The position numbers and the translations under genes are program-made. Of a stretch of DNA of 34,231 nt, positions 21,371-32,720 are shown piece after piece; the first letter of the stretch is position 1; the number at the start of each line of letters is the position of its first letter. This DNA is from Beroe ovata (taxonomy: Eukaryota; Ctenophora; Nuda; Beroida; Beroidae), in the NCBI GenBank assembly GCA_946803715.1, contig CAMPET010000023.1, positions 53,272-87,502 on the forward strand, given 5' to 3'. The notes under the pieces were generated by a model that saw only the letters and a list, made by a program, of their open reading frames with translations, made no database searches and was not told where the DNA came from.

Positions 21371-22225
21371 CGAGAAATATTTCAAACTTATACTGTAACT
21401 AATGTCAATCAGGGGGTACCGCGAAAAAGCAAAAGCTCTTTATTTCAAATCTTGATTTCAAATCTTTATTTCAAATCTTGAATATGAATCGAATGAATAT
21501 GAAATAGCTTTATATCTAGATATTTGTGTTAGTGCCTTTCAGCACTGGATATACTTGCATTTTCTTTGTATTTATCATTCCAATATTGTTACTTATGTTG
21601 CAAAAGCAGGTTATATTCTAATTATTCTATCAATTTCATTTTTTTCAATGACAGAATTAATGAATCTATTCCATTATATTGTTACTTGAACGCCTGTCAA
21701 GTGGGCAGGTTACACTGAATTTCTGATATTAAGTGAATTAGAAAATCTGAAATTAAGTATTTTAATGAGTAAGCATCAAAATTGAAATGTCTCAAAACAT
21801 TCGACAGCAGAATTTTTTTCTACCACCATGCCTCTCCAACTCCATTTGGTCAAGTTATCTGTGGACAGAGGAACAACTTTCCTATAAGTGCCCTAGTCCT
21901 TTATATTATAGATAGGACACATGGAATATGGATGTCCTTTCGAGGAATGACATAGGTCATTCATACATTAATACAAACTTATAACAGGTTTTCCATTATC
22001 TGTGTCATCCTGATACTAGTTAGTAGTGAAAAATTTTTAGTAAAACGAAACTAAGACTACTATTTAATTGTCTCATCTGTTATAAGCAAACCAAGGGAAA
22101 CACTAGTTGATGTTACAGTCACATGTTTCTGTGTAATTTGTTCTCATGTGTTTTTAAACATCTATAACCTTTGATGAAACCCTTTTACCTTTTAAGACAC
22201 AATGAATGCAATTGATTGAGGGAAA

Positions 22226-22951
22226 ATGTCTCTTGTGAAGACTTCTCCAAAGATGCCTTTGAAGCAAGTCATCGTGAATCCTCTTTCGGAACCCAGTGCA
22301 GAAAGAGTTCATACTAATGCTGACATTGAAAGTGGTTCCATATCTGACTTCAAAGACACATCCTCAATCAAATCTGAGAAAATATGTAGAATATGCCACT
22401 GTGGGGTTGAAGATGAGGGGTTCATTTCTCCATGTAAATGTACTGGGTCACTTGGCTTCATTCATCAAACATGCTTGCAGTCATGGCTTAACATGTCAGG
22501 AAAATCAAACAAAAAACAGTGTGAGCTTTGTCACTATGACTTTAAACTGCAAAGTACACTTAAGCCATTCCATAAATGGAAAATGCTTAATCTTACAGCA
22601 TATGAAAGGAAGAAAGTGATCTGTTCTATAGCATTCCACCTTTTGGCTGTCCTTTGTGTCATCTGGTCAATATGGGTTCTAATGCAAAAACTTATTTCTG
22701 AAGCAAAGAGCAATGAGATTGGTTGGGCATTCTGGACCAAGATTGGAGTTGTCTTCATTGGTTTTGTTGGTGGAATTTCATTCATGTACTCTCAATGTAA
22801 AATGTATGTGACTTACTTCAATAGATGGAAGGCTGCAAATCAGATCATTATTATTCTAGATATGACACAAACTCCAGTGCCAGGTCCAATATCTGAAATA
22901 CAAGTAAATATGTGTAATGAAGACCAGCCACAAATGGCAGAGGTCGTTTGA
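22226..22951 (+). CDS. MARCHF8: MARCH1/8-type membrane RING-CH E3 ubiquitin ligase, intronless
   Basis: 241 aa, one exon. RING-CH zinc ligands in C4HC3 order: C54, C57, C70, C72, H80, C83, C99, C102 (ICRICH, SPCKCTGS, FIHQTCLQSWL, KQCELCHYDF). Then KWKMLNLTAYERKKVICSI leads into TM1 (about 131-153), and FWTKIGVVFIGFVGGISFMY forms TM2 (about 169-190), followed by CKMYV, as in vertebrate MARCH1 and MARCH8. These ligases sit in endosomal and plasma membranes and ubiquitinate membrane proteins for down-regulation. The ATG at 22226 gives a normal N-terminal tail; an upstream five-codon frame may damp translation. One-exon coding in MARCH8-type genes is unusual and suggests intron loss or retroposition. 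MARCH1 and MARCH8 cannot be told apart here. Confidence 0.93.
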   Translation: MSLVKTSPKMPLKQVIVNPLSEPSAERVHTNADIESGSISDFKDTSSIKSEKICRICHCGVEDEGFISPCKCTGSLGFIHQTCLQSWLNMSGKSNKKQCELCHYDFKLQSTLKPFHKWKMLNLTAYERKKVICSIAFHLLAVLCVIWSIWVLMQKLISEAKSNEIGWAFWTKIGVVFIGFVGGISFMYSQCKMYVTYFNRWKAANQIIIILDMTQTPVPGPISEIQVNMCNEDQPQMAEVV

Positions 22952-23444
22952 TTTAACATCATTTATCAGAATGTTTTTTAAATGAATTCATTGCAATCAG
23001 ATAATTATTTTAATTGCAATTTTTATGTGAATAGTAGGAAAGTACAAACCCTCTGCCATGTGTATAGGGGAGCTTCTATCTCCATTATGGCTGCTGCCAG
23101 ATCTAGCAACCAAGGCATACTAAAACATAGATGCAATTAGCAGCATAATTTCATGAAGCAAGAATTTTTCATAATTGTTAGAACTCCAGGCCCATAAGTA
23201 CACGCTGCATGTTTTGTACACAAGACCATTATTAGTTATTTTGTGGCATGAGTTGTTACTATTGGTTCCATGACATTCATTGGAGCAAAATCAAGTTTCT
23301 AGAGATTAGCATTCTGCATGCTGCTACTCTCTGTTAGGCAGGTCTGAGGTTACTTTGTATGTCTTACACACATATTGTGTTTTGAATACAGAGTATAATG
23401 CCAATAGATTCAGAGCTATTATTGTCCTATCAAAGTCATTAGAC

Positions 23445-23450
23445 AATAAA
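23445..23450 (+). terminator. Candidate polyadenylation signal of the MARCH gene
   Basis: AATAAA about 500 bases after the MARCH stop codon; the first clear plus-strand hexamer I found there. Confidence 0.4.
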
Positions 23451-25025
23451 CCTATAGGTAATTCATATTGCTGATGTCTTAGTTGCTTTAGCAACCTCAG
23501 ATTTGATGATTTTTCTGTTTCAAAGAACCATAGCATATACATGGAAATGTTCTCTTTTGCAAAATATGTTTGAAATTGTGTTAATTGAATGTAAATACCC
23601 AATTTGAAAATTACAAACTGATTTTAATAATTCTTTGCTTGATTTGTAATTGACATCCTATCAATATTGCACAGTTTAATATCCATAAGAGTTGCAATTA
23701 TTTGAAGAGTAAATCATATGCTCATCCATGATTTAAATTAGGGATATGGTTTGAAATCTCTACTGACTTGGCGGAGGGATGCTAAACAGACCTGAGGTAA
23801 GTTGATACATATATCATTTCCAATACTTATACATGATCTAACTTAGGTATATCATAGTTTTGATAGTTATCTTGTCAGCACTTTTTAAGAAATACAGCAT
23901 ACGTTGTTTGTTTTAGAATTTAGTGTTAAAATTGAACAACAAACATCACATTATGTATTGATTTCACTACCTACCACAATATAGCTCAATTGTAAACCCC
24001 TTTACACGCCATGATCTGAACATATGGAGTACTGCAGCTTTGCAGCTATGTGACAGAGGTCATTAATTTTTCGAGCTAGCAGATCATATTATTATGAGGT
24101 TTACCTGATGACAATTATGATGATTATCTAAGATGGACCACGTTATATGGTAGTAGGTACTTCATAGCCATAGTTATTAACATTGCTCAGAGCAGAAAAT
24201 TAGATGGCTGTCGAAATTCAAAGTTGAATATAGTCTTACAGAATGTCTATTTCTTGGTATGGATCATTATACTATCTCGAATAAAGCTTGATAAATAAGT
24301 GAGTCCACTTTTCTCCACAAAAATAATTCGGATGAATAAATATGTCTTAATAAAGTAATGTTATTTATAGAAATTCAAAGCGCCATCTTCTCATTATGAG
24401 CTTCAATTATAAAATCAGCCATACTCCTCCTTTGCAGCACCTTCCACTCGGGTTCTCAGAAAATAATCAAAGTGAGCCTGTGACTGTGTATAAGTGTATG
24501 TGACTGATATTCGTAAATTGGAATCACTTGTCACTCGTCACTTGTAATCTACTCTAGGATTTGGCTAATTTCCAGCAATCCCACTCTTCAATTATGCTGT
24601 TTTTGTTGAATCATATTTGGTATTATCATTTCATTCTAACTATCTTCATAGGTACTCGGCTGTGATTGGTAGTCAAGCTGTAACCAATTACTGTTACTAT
24701 AGGCTAATTTGTCGGGCTGCAGAGCACAATAAAATGTTATACCTATTTCCCAGCCTTGCAGGTGTTAACGAAGCCAGTGTAGATCTGAAGCAAAGCCAGC
24801 CTCATTCGCACGTGTAATGTGTATTATTATGATTCACGTGATTCTGAAAAACTATGCAATACTTCATAGCAGTATAACTCTATGACCTGAGCCTAGCGCT
24901 TTAGCTATACAATTTTGAAAGATGAGTGTAAAGCTAGAGTTAAACAATTGGGACAGTTGATAATATTTTGTGTACCTTAAGAGACATATTTATGCGGATC
25001 AAAATTCTGGAGTTCCAATTATTGG

Positions 25026-25143
25026 CGGTACGAAAATTTTTGATCAATGCCTGCTTTTCTGTTGAAAAAGCGGACGTCCGCTTTCTAGGGTCGAACTTCC
25101 GCAAGACTGCTGTGTTTTCAAGAAATCCCCAAATTTCGTACCC
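25026..25143. repeat. Inverted arms enclosing an 18-base perfect palindrome
   Basis: An arm ggtacgaaaattt (from about 25027) is roughly complementary to aaatttcgtacc (ending 25142). Between them lies aaagcggacgtccgcttt (25067-25084), an exact palindrome. The right arm is part of the 21-base direct repeat that recurs at 25421-25441. This may be a small inverted-repeat element or a cruciform-forming site. Confidence 0.6.
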
Positions 25144-25935
25144 AAATTAAATTGGTTTTTTGGTTGGGTTTGTTGTACCAATGCAACACTTATCATGAAC
25201 TATAATCTAGAGGCTGAATATATGACATTAGTAATGGTCAATCAAACTTCACATAATGATAATCAAATAGTATATGCAGTGATCAAATATATAACGGTTT
25301 TTCCTCTCCAAAATTCAGAGAAATCAAGCTCAATTTGATATCAAATTCAGCCAAAAAACATATGCTTCAAAAATCATTTTCCTCGTTGTCATCGTCTTCA
25401 AATATGGAGAATTCTGTTGAAAATCCCCAAATTTCGTACCCCATAGATATGTCTCCTACGGTATATAATATTACATTATTGCCAGAATTTTATTACATGA
25501 TGTGTTACACAGTAAAAGAGTTGGTGATATCTTTATAATATCTACACAGCGTACTAGACAGTAGAAGAGTTGAAGCTCTGCCAAATAGGCAAATATAACC
25601 CATCTTGTTAAACCATTGTATAGAACTGTCAAATGCAGCTCTAAGTGATTTACTTTACTCTCGCGAATTGGTTTGCTAGACTATTATGAACGTGGTTGTA
25701 AATGGAAGGTGAAAATATCAGGAAACAACATACCATAATTTATCAGAATTTCACAGCTTACTTATACGTCGTGTATGATATATCATTTGAAAGTAAACAA
25801 TTTCTTAATTATTATGGTACCATCTTATGAAGATATCGATTGTGATCTAACAGTTAATAGAAACTAGGCATTTGAAGATAGGCAGAATTGTTGAAGTTGA
25901 CCCCAGTTGACAGTTTTCAAAACAGTTCAAAAGCA

Positions 25936-28900
25936 CTAGGGTCCTCGATTCCCTGGCATTTGATCCACTTTCCCTGTTGCCAGTCGCAACTTCCGTCCTA
26001 TATTATTCTTGAACCTGTCAATTTTTGCCGCTATACTAGTGTTGAGAATGAGAGGATTAATGATAGAGTTGAGGGGATTCAGTACCAGAGAAAATGTAGA
26101 ATACCATCCACTTGCATCGAGAATTTCAAAGGAATGAAAAATGCAAATCACTATAAAAGGTATCCAGCTCATGAAATCGGTAAGAATTATGATGGCAACC
26201 TTTTTCTGGAGGTTCCGTCTGCGACTTTTCAGGATCTTGTTGGTCTTTGCGTCAGCTACACTTGGAGTTGACTTAGAAACAGCCTTCTCAATGACAATGT
26301 AAGCAACACTGATCACTAGGAAGCAGATGATCAACATAGCATGGAAAGACCATACAAAAACATGTTGGGGGTCGTCATATGTTACAATGTACTTGAATAT
26401 GCATACTGCATCATTCCCGTAGAATCCAATTTTCATGTTTGGCACGCCAGTGTAATCATGGGAAAACATCTCTGAAATAAGATGCCGTATAAGAGACCAG
26501 CTCAATGATTGGGTCCGGAGCCTACCGTTGTAGGCTTCCAGGATGTTCTTGTGGTCATCTTTGTTAGATGAACCAAGGAAAAGCCTATTTTCTGTTCCAT
26601 GGAAAAGGCCATTCACAAAATAATCTTCGAAGTAATCTATCAATGGCATGATAGCTATGGTAGAGGCACTTACCAATATCACCAAAACGTTCATAAGGAT
26701 CCTACGGACTCCTTTTTTGGTAACGGGCAAAGGTATGCTGATGTCCCGCCTTATATTGGTCATCCTGTAAAGACTAAGGGTAGTCATTGCAAAGAGAGAA
26801 AGTAGAGTTCCAATCAAGTTAATGACCCCTATTGCTGAGCAGCTTCTGCTGGTTAGCCACTCTAGCTGACTTTCGCAGTAATCCATGCCATATAGGCGAT
26901 TATTAAGGACAATGATGACCATGAAAATTCCAACAAGAAGATCACCTATGCTGATAGCAAGGAGCATGACATTGTTTGCCATTGCTTCAATCGACTTTGT
27001 TTTAATGATAGACCCCAGAGTGGTGCGAATAGATTCAAGATTCAGTATGATGGCAAGGGATCCTAGAATCCAACCAGATATATTTTCAAATTGGTTTTCT
27101 ATCATTTCCTTATTGCAAATGGAATTGCATTCATCTGTCAAGTCTACACAGTCAATGACTGTGTCACAAAGCTTTGTCATAGGGATGAAATCCTTGCTTT
27201 CTTTACACTGAAAATGGTTTGTGCAGTTTAGCTCATCAGTCATATCACCACATTCGTCGATTAAATTGCATACCTTATCATATTCCACACATTTGCCATT
27301 TCTGCAGGGAAAGACATCATTCTGATAAGTTCCATATCGTTTGCTCTTTATCAGGAATGTCAGTTGATTGGAGTTGTATAGACTGAACACTCTTTCCCTA
27401 TATTGCCCTTTACAAGAATCAAATTTGATGCTTTCGTTCAATATACATGGAGACTCTTGACATAGATTCAGACAACTTAGATATACATAAAGACTCCCAA
27501 ACAAATGGTGACAGTTGGGAGGGTCTTCGCTTTCTAATGGCAAAATAAGCTGATGATATTCGTTCCTCCCCAAAACTTCATTATTTGGGATGGAAAAATT
27601 TTGTTGAAAACATTGATAATTTCTCATATGTCGGAGGTCTTCAAGTCCCGGGAAGCAATAGAATATCCTTCTTATGCCATCTTTTATAACTGGAGTTTCA
27701 AATATGTTTTCCAATTTCCTTGAAATCTTGCACACTTGGTTTTCCTTTCCACAAGACTCTATGCCATCGCAGAGTTGTCGAAACTCGACAAAGCCATCCC
27801 TGCAAAGATAAACCTCTGCACATGTTGAATTTCTCCTAGTTACTCTTCTTGTAATACCCATGCCACATGTTGGCCAGCCCTCAATATTCTCATCTTCATT
27901 ATCCGTGCAATCAGCCACCCCATCTCCGATCCATGCTATTGGTATTCCTGCAGTAGACTCGGATTCATTGAATCTTCTGGTGCAAGCTATTTCCGTGGTT
28001 TCAAGACAAGAGCTCTCGTCAGTGCCATCGGAGCAGTCTTTGATCCCATTGCACAACTGGTGTTTGTGGATAAAGCAAGAAACTGTTAGCTCTAAACAGC
28101 TAATATCGAGACTGTTATCACAAAGAGCCGGTCTATCACTCAATTCTGGATGACAAATAACTTTTCGTGCTACGGTAGATGGGAAACCACCTATATCACA
28201 CGTCAAGCCAACTCTTGCTTCGTCGGTGCAATTTGTTTGATCTTCAAATCCTTTACAGACACCCACATAGGTCACTTTGTTTTCATTCCAGGCCATGACT
28301 TCTCCTATTGGACCACACCTTGTGAAATTGAAGATTGGAATTACTCTGCCGTGATTGTCGATACAGTGAGGATCTGTGTCTTGGACAGTTGAACATAAAC
28401 TGCAAACATAACCATCCGTGCAGACATTGCATCTATCACAGTTTACCATGGGAGGAGGGACTTTATTCGACTTACCGATTAGCGATCGATTATATGTATC
28501 ACAAAATATCCCGTATGTATACCCGTTACAGTAAAATTCATCATCAATTTCACCGTCATCATTTGTCATGTGTGTGATAATACCATCACAATAATTGGTT
28601 ATCAGAGTTTCGGAGTTGCAAGTGTCTGATTGAACAATTTCAGTCTCCAAGGCAGTGTTTTCACATTGTCGCTTTTTGATAAGAGGGCAAATGGTTTGCT
28701 CGTCGAAATCTAAGACATCGAAATCCTGGAAATCTTTGCAGATAAAACCACAAAGATGGATAGGAGAGTTAGCAATTTGCATATTAGTCATTCGGAGACC
28801 ACAACCTTGATAGAATGCAGTGTCATTTGGACAAATTCCACTTACCCTGACATGTAACTCCCTCGCATATATGACTGTCCAAGACCTGTAATGTGTCTCG

Positions 28901-29200
28901 GGTGAGCTTAGGCAACGAAAATGAGTTATCTTGTTGTCACTGTCATAGCAGATGTTCTTCATAAATCGTCGGTACTCTCCTATCTTGCAGTTCTCTGGAG
29001 TAAGAGTAGAGGTCACTCAAGTCAAAATTAGTTGGGTATTTGCTGCACGACCATAATCGTGTTTTAGGCGACACGGCCTACCAACCTGGATAATTATCTG
29101 ATGTGGTCCATGTCCCTCCGAATTGCGCCTTGGCTGACAGAAACAGGCACAGTGCGTACAAAATCCGACTGTATCTAAACCTGAACAACACAGTTCGCAT
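25936..29200 (-). CDS. LDLa-domain rhodopsin-like GPCR, copy A (complete)
   Basis: Exons 29200-29086 and 29015-25936 join in phase 1 across a 70-base intron; 1064 aa. Residues 1-26 form a signal peptide with an ALCLFLSAKAQ end. A large cysteine-rich ectodomain follows. LDLa repeats are at about 345-375 (KDCSDGTDESSC), 609-636 (DECGDMTDELNC) and 642-672 (VDLTDEC), with a degenerate one between (ADCTDNEDEN). Seven membrane spans start near 685: GDLL in TM2, LSLYRM in place of DRY, SWIP in TM6 and NSIINPLIL in place of NPxxY. This resembles relaxin-receptor/LGR-type GPCRs with LDLa modules but without leucine-rich repeats. The ligand is unknown; G-protein coupling is inferred from family. The start at 29200 was chosen because it gives a signal peptide in frame with the receptor. 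The big second exon holds nearly the whole protein. Confidence 0.88.
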
Positions 29201-29970
29201 GGAGACTGATCAGCAAAGTCAGTGGTTGGTCGCATCGATTACGAGTAGCATGATGTCGAGATTGATAGCCACTGAATTTAGTGCAGATTGTGGACTGTAG
29301 AGGTTTATATAGTTCCTTATATTCTCCTATTATCCGAAAGGTCACTGATTCAATCTATTGAGTCCATCTTAGGGATGACTGCGAAACAAAGCATACCGTA
29401 ACAAAGGCTTTTGTCATTATATCTGAGAATCTATTGACGAATTTGTTGCCATTGAGTTATTGACATTGGCTAATAAATTTCAGTTATATATTGAATGTTG
29501 TTCAGTTCATTGTCCTGTTGAGTATTCGAATTTACCTCAAGCGAGTGTTCACGTCATAGGAACATAGTTGATGGCTAGGCTATCAGATCTTCAGCTGAAT
29601 CAATGAATCGACTTCTATAGAATTCTTTCCATTGAAGCAACAGCTGTTGTTTTCAGATGAATGGAGCAATGGAGGGGATTAGGAGAAGTTATCTCCAATA
29701 GCACGTCAGAGCCTTTGCATATAAAAACTTTGGATATCCACAGTCTTTTCTATTATCATAGAGGTGAATGGGTATACTGCGAACATAACAAAATACTGGA
29801 TATCGATTTTCCAATCCAAGGATTGACACAAGAAGAGGAACTGTGGATCATCAGATCAGTGGTTACCTTACAGATGTAAGGCCCTTTCTTGGTGTATATT
29901 ATACCTATGTCAGAGCTGATCCTATCGGAAATTCGGGAGTTGAAATAGTTGATTGTATCTCATCTCTTCT
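29201..29970. other. Upstream region of receptor copy A, no gene seen
   Basis: Promoter side of copy A and then the junction with unit B. A 72-codon plus-strand frame (29661-29879) is disrupted in the matching part of unit B, so I do not call it a gene. Confidence 0.5.
29304..29311 (-). promoter_or_regulatory. TATA box of receptor copy A
   Basis: TATATAAA on the minus strand, about 105 bases before the start codon and conserved at the same place in copy B. Confidence 0.65.
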
Positions 29971-30068
29971 CTTATGAAGATATCGATTGTAATCTAACAG
30001 TTCATACCAGGCACTTGAAGATAGGCAGAATTGTTGAAGTTGACAGTTTTCAAACCTGTTCAAAAGCA

Positions 30069-32043
30069 CTAGGGTCCTCGATTCCCTGGCATTTGATCCA
30101 CTTTCACTGTTGCCAGTCGCAACTTCCGTCCTATATTATTCTTGAACCTGTCAATTTTTGCCGCTATACTTGTGTTGAGAATGAGAGGATTAATGATAGA
30201 GTTGAGGGGATTCAGTACCAGAGAAAATGTAGAATACCATCCACCTGCATCTAGAATTTGAAAGGAATGAAGAATGCAAATCACTATAAAAGGTATCCAG
30301 CTTATGAAATCGGTAAGAATTATGATGGCAACCTTTTTCTGGAGGTTCCGTCTGCGACTTTTCAGGATCTTGTTGGTCTTTGCATCAGCTACACTTGGAG
30401 TTGACTTAGAAACAGCCTTCTCAATGACAATGTAAGCAACACTGATCACGAGGAAGCAGATGATCAACATAGCATGGAAAGACCATACAAAAACATGTTG
30501 GGGGTCGTCATATGTTACAATGTACTTGAATATGCATACTGCATCATTCCCGTAGAATCCAATTTTCATGTTTGGCACGCCAGTGTAATCATGGGAAAAC
30601 ATCTCTGAAATAAGATGCCGTATAAGAGACCAGCTCAATGATTGGGTCCGGAGCCTACCGTTGTAGGCTTCCAGGATGTTNTAATACCCATGCCACATGT
30701 TGGCCAGCCCTCAATATTCTCATCTTCATTATCCGTGCAATCAGCCACCCCATCTCCGATCCATGCTATTGGTATTCCTGCAGTAGACTCGGATTCATTG
30801 AATCTTCTGGTGCAAGCTATTTCCGTGGTTTCAAGACAAGAGCTCTCGTCAGTGCCATCGGAGCAGTCTTTGATCCCATTGCACAACTGGTGTTTGTGGA
30901 TAAAGCAAGAAACTGTTAGCTCTAAACAGCTAATATCGAGACTGTTATCACAAAGAGCCGGTCTATCACTCAATTCTGGATGACAAATAACTTTTCGTGC
31001 TACGGTAGATGGGAAACCACCTATATCACACGTCAAGCCAACTCTTGCTTCGTCGGTGCAATTTGTTTGATCTTCAAATCCTTTACAGACACCCACATAG
31101 GTCACTTTGTTTTCATTCCAGGCCATGACTTCTCCTATTGGACCACACCTTGTGAAATTGAAGATTGGAATTGCTCTGCCATGAGCGTCGCTACAGTGAG
31201 GATCCGTGTCTTGGACATTCGAACACAAATTAGAAATATAACCATCCTTGCAGGCATTGCTTTTATCACAGCTTATCATGGGGGTAAGGACTCTATTAGG
31301 CACACCCATAAGTGATTGATTATTTGTATCACAAAATATCCCGTATGTATACCCGTTACAGTAAAATTCGTCATCAATTTCACCGTCATCATTCGTCATG
31401 TACGTGATAATACCATCACAATAATTGGTTATCAGAGTTTCGGAGTTACAAGTGTCTGATTGAACAATTTCAGTCTCCAAGGCAGTGTTCTCACATTGTC
31501 GCTTTTTGGTAAGAGTGCAAATGGTTTGTTCGTCGAAATCTAAGACATCGAAATCCTGGAAATCTTTGCAAATAAAACCACAAAGATGGACGGGAGAGTT
31601 AGCAATTTGCATATTAGTCATTCGGAGACCACAACCTTGATAGAATGCAGTGTCATTTGGACAAATTCCACTTACCCTGACATGTAACTCCCTCGCATAT
31701 ATGACTGTCCAAGACCTGTAATGTGTCTCGGGTGAGCTTAGGCAACGAAAATGAGTTATCTTGTTGTCACTGTCATAGCAGATGTTCTTCATAAATCGTC
31801 GGTACTCTCCTATCTTGCAGTTCTCTGGAGTAAGAGTAGAGGTCACTCAAGTCAAAATTAGTTGGGTTTGGACAAAATGAATTTGCTGCACGAACATAAT
31901 CGGGTTTTAGGTGAAAAGGCCTACCAACCTGGATAATTATCTGATGTGGTCCATGTCCCTCCGAATAGCGCCTTGGCTGACAGAAACAGGCACAGTGCGT
32001 ACAAAATCCGACTGTATCTAAAACTGAACAACACAGTTCGCAT
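30069..32043 (-). CDS. LDLa-domain rhodopsin-like GPCR, copy B (interrupted by an N)
   Basis: The N-terminal part is exon 1, 32043-31929 (same signal peptide, one or two residues changed), joined in phase 1 over an 83-base intron to 31845-30682. The C-terminal part is 30680-30069, from the extracellular loop before TM5 to the stop. The N at 30681 stands where copy A has about 1304 bases, coding for the end of the ectodomain (LDLa repeats 2-4), TM1 and up to TM4. The gap is far more likely unassembled sequence than a true deletion. Both preserved parts are open and nearly identical to copy A, except a patch of the ectodomain (plus-strand about 31170-31320) that differs strongly and lacks two cysteines. 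Treat as an intact paralogue with a sequence gap. Confidence 0.8.
30681..30681. other. Single N hiding an estimated 1.3 kb
   Basis: Comparison with copy A shows that 1304 bases (equivalent of 26548-27851) are absent across this one N, so it is a placeholder, not a base ambiguity. Confidence 0.85.
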
Positions 32044-32146
32044 GGAGACTGATCAGCAAAGTCAGTGGTTAGTCGCATCGATTACGAGTAGCATGATGTC
32101 TAGATTGATAGCCACTGAATTTAATGCAGATTGTGGACTGTAGAGG

Positions 32147-32154
32147 TTTATATA
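32147..32154 (-). promoter_or_regulatory. TATA box of receptor copy B
   Basis: TATATAAA on the minus strand, about 105 bases before the copy B start, same spacing as in copy A. Confidence 0.65.
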
Positions 32155-32720
32155 GTTCATTATATTCTCATATTATCCGAAAGGTCACTAATTCAATTAT
32201 TAAGTCCATCTGATGGATAACTGAGAAACAAAGCTTACCGTAACAAAGGCTTTTGTCATTATATCTGAGTATCTTTTGACGACTTTGTTGCCATTGAGTT
32301 ATTGACGGTGGCTAATCAATTTCAATTGTATATTGACTGTTTTTCAGTTTATTGTCCTGTTGAGTATTCGAATTTACCTCAAGCGAGTGTTCACGTCATA
32401 GGAACATAGTTGATGGCTAGGCTCTCAGATCTGCAGCTGAATCAATGAATCCACTTCTATAGAATTCTTTCCATTGAGGCAGCAGCTGTTGTTTTCAGAT
32501 GGATGGAGCAATGGAGGGGATTAGGAGAAGTTATCTCCAATAGCATGTCAGAGCCTTTGCATATAAAAACTTTGGATATCCACAGTCTTTTCTATCATTA
32601 TAGAGGTGCATACTGCATGGGTATACTGCGAACATAACAAAATACTGGATATCGATTTTCCGATCCAAGGATTGACACAAGATTCATCAGTGGTTATCTT
32701 ACAGATGTAAGGCCCTCTCT

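Larger units (their letters stand above)
20502..22225. other. Non-coding stretch upstream of the MARCH gene
   Basis: AT-rich except for the CpG-dense block at about 21112-21370. It includes a three-unit repeat of atttcaaatctt (about 21439-21480). Close to the MARCH start there is a pyrimidine-rich acceptor-like site (ttttaccttttaag, ending 22197) and a five-codon upstream frame (22202-22219). No coding exon recognised. Confidence 0.5.
22952..25823. other. Long AT-rich stretch, no gene seen
   Basis: Holds the MARCH 3' UTR and then about 2.4 kb without any recognisable exon chain on either strand. The short frames at 23324, 24617, 24968 and 25335 lack signal peptides, domains or splice partners. 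It has a palindrome within inverted arms near 25026-25143 and a 21-base direct repeat (25123-25143 and 25421-25441). Confidence 0.5.

Noticed and set aside
29014-29016. GTG at 29016 as the start of receptor copy A
   Set aside because: The GTG is only the frame start after a stop; the G belongs to a splice acceptor. A phase-matched upstream exon at 29200 supplies an ATG and a signal peptide.
29017-29235. Cysteine-rich 72-codon minus-strand frame from 29235
   Set aside because: It overlaps, in another frame, the signal-peptide exon 29200-29086, which fits the receptor far better.
29661-29879. 72-codon plus-strand frame upstream of receptor copy A
   Set aside because: The matching sequence of unit B has indels that break the frame, so it does not look conserved as protein.
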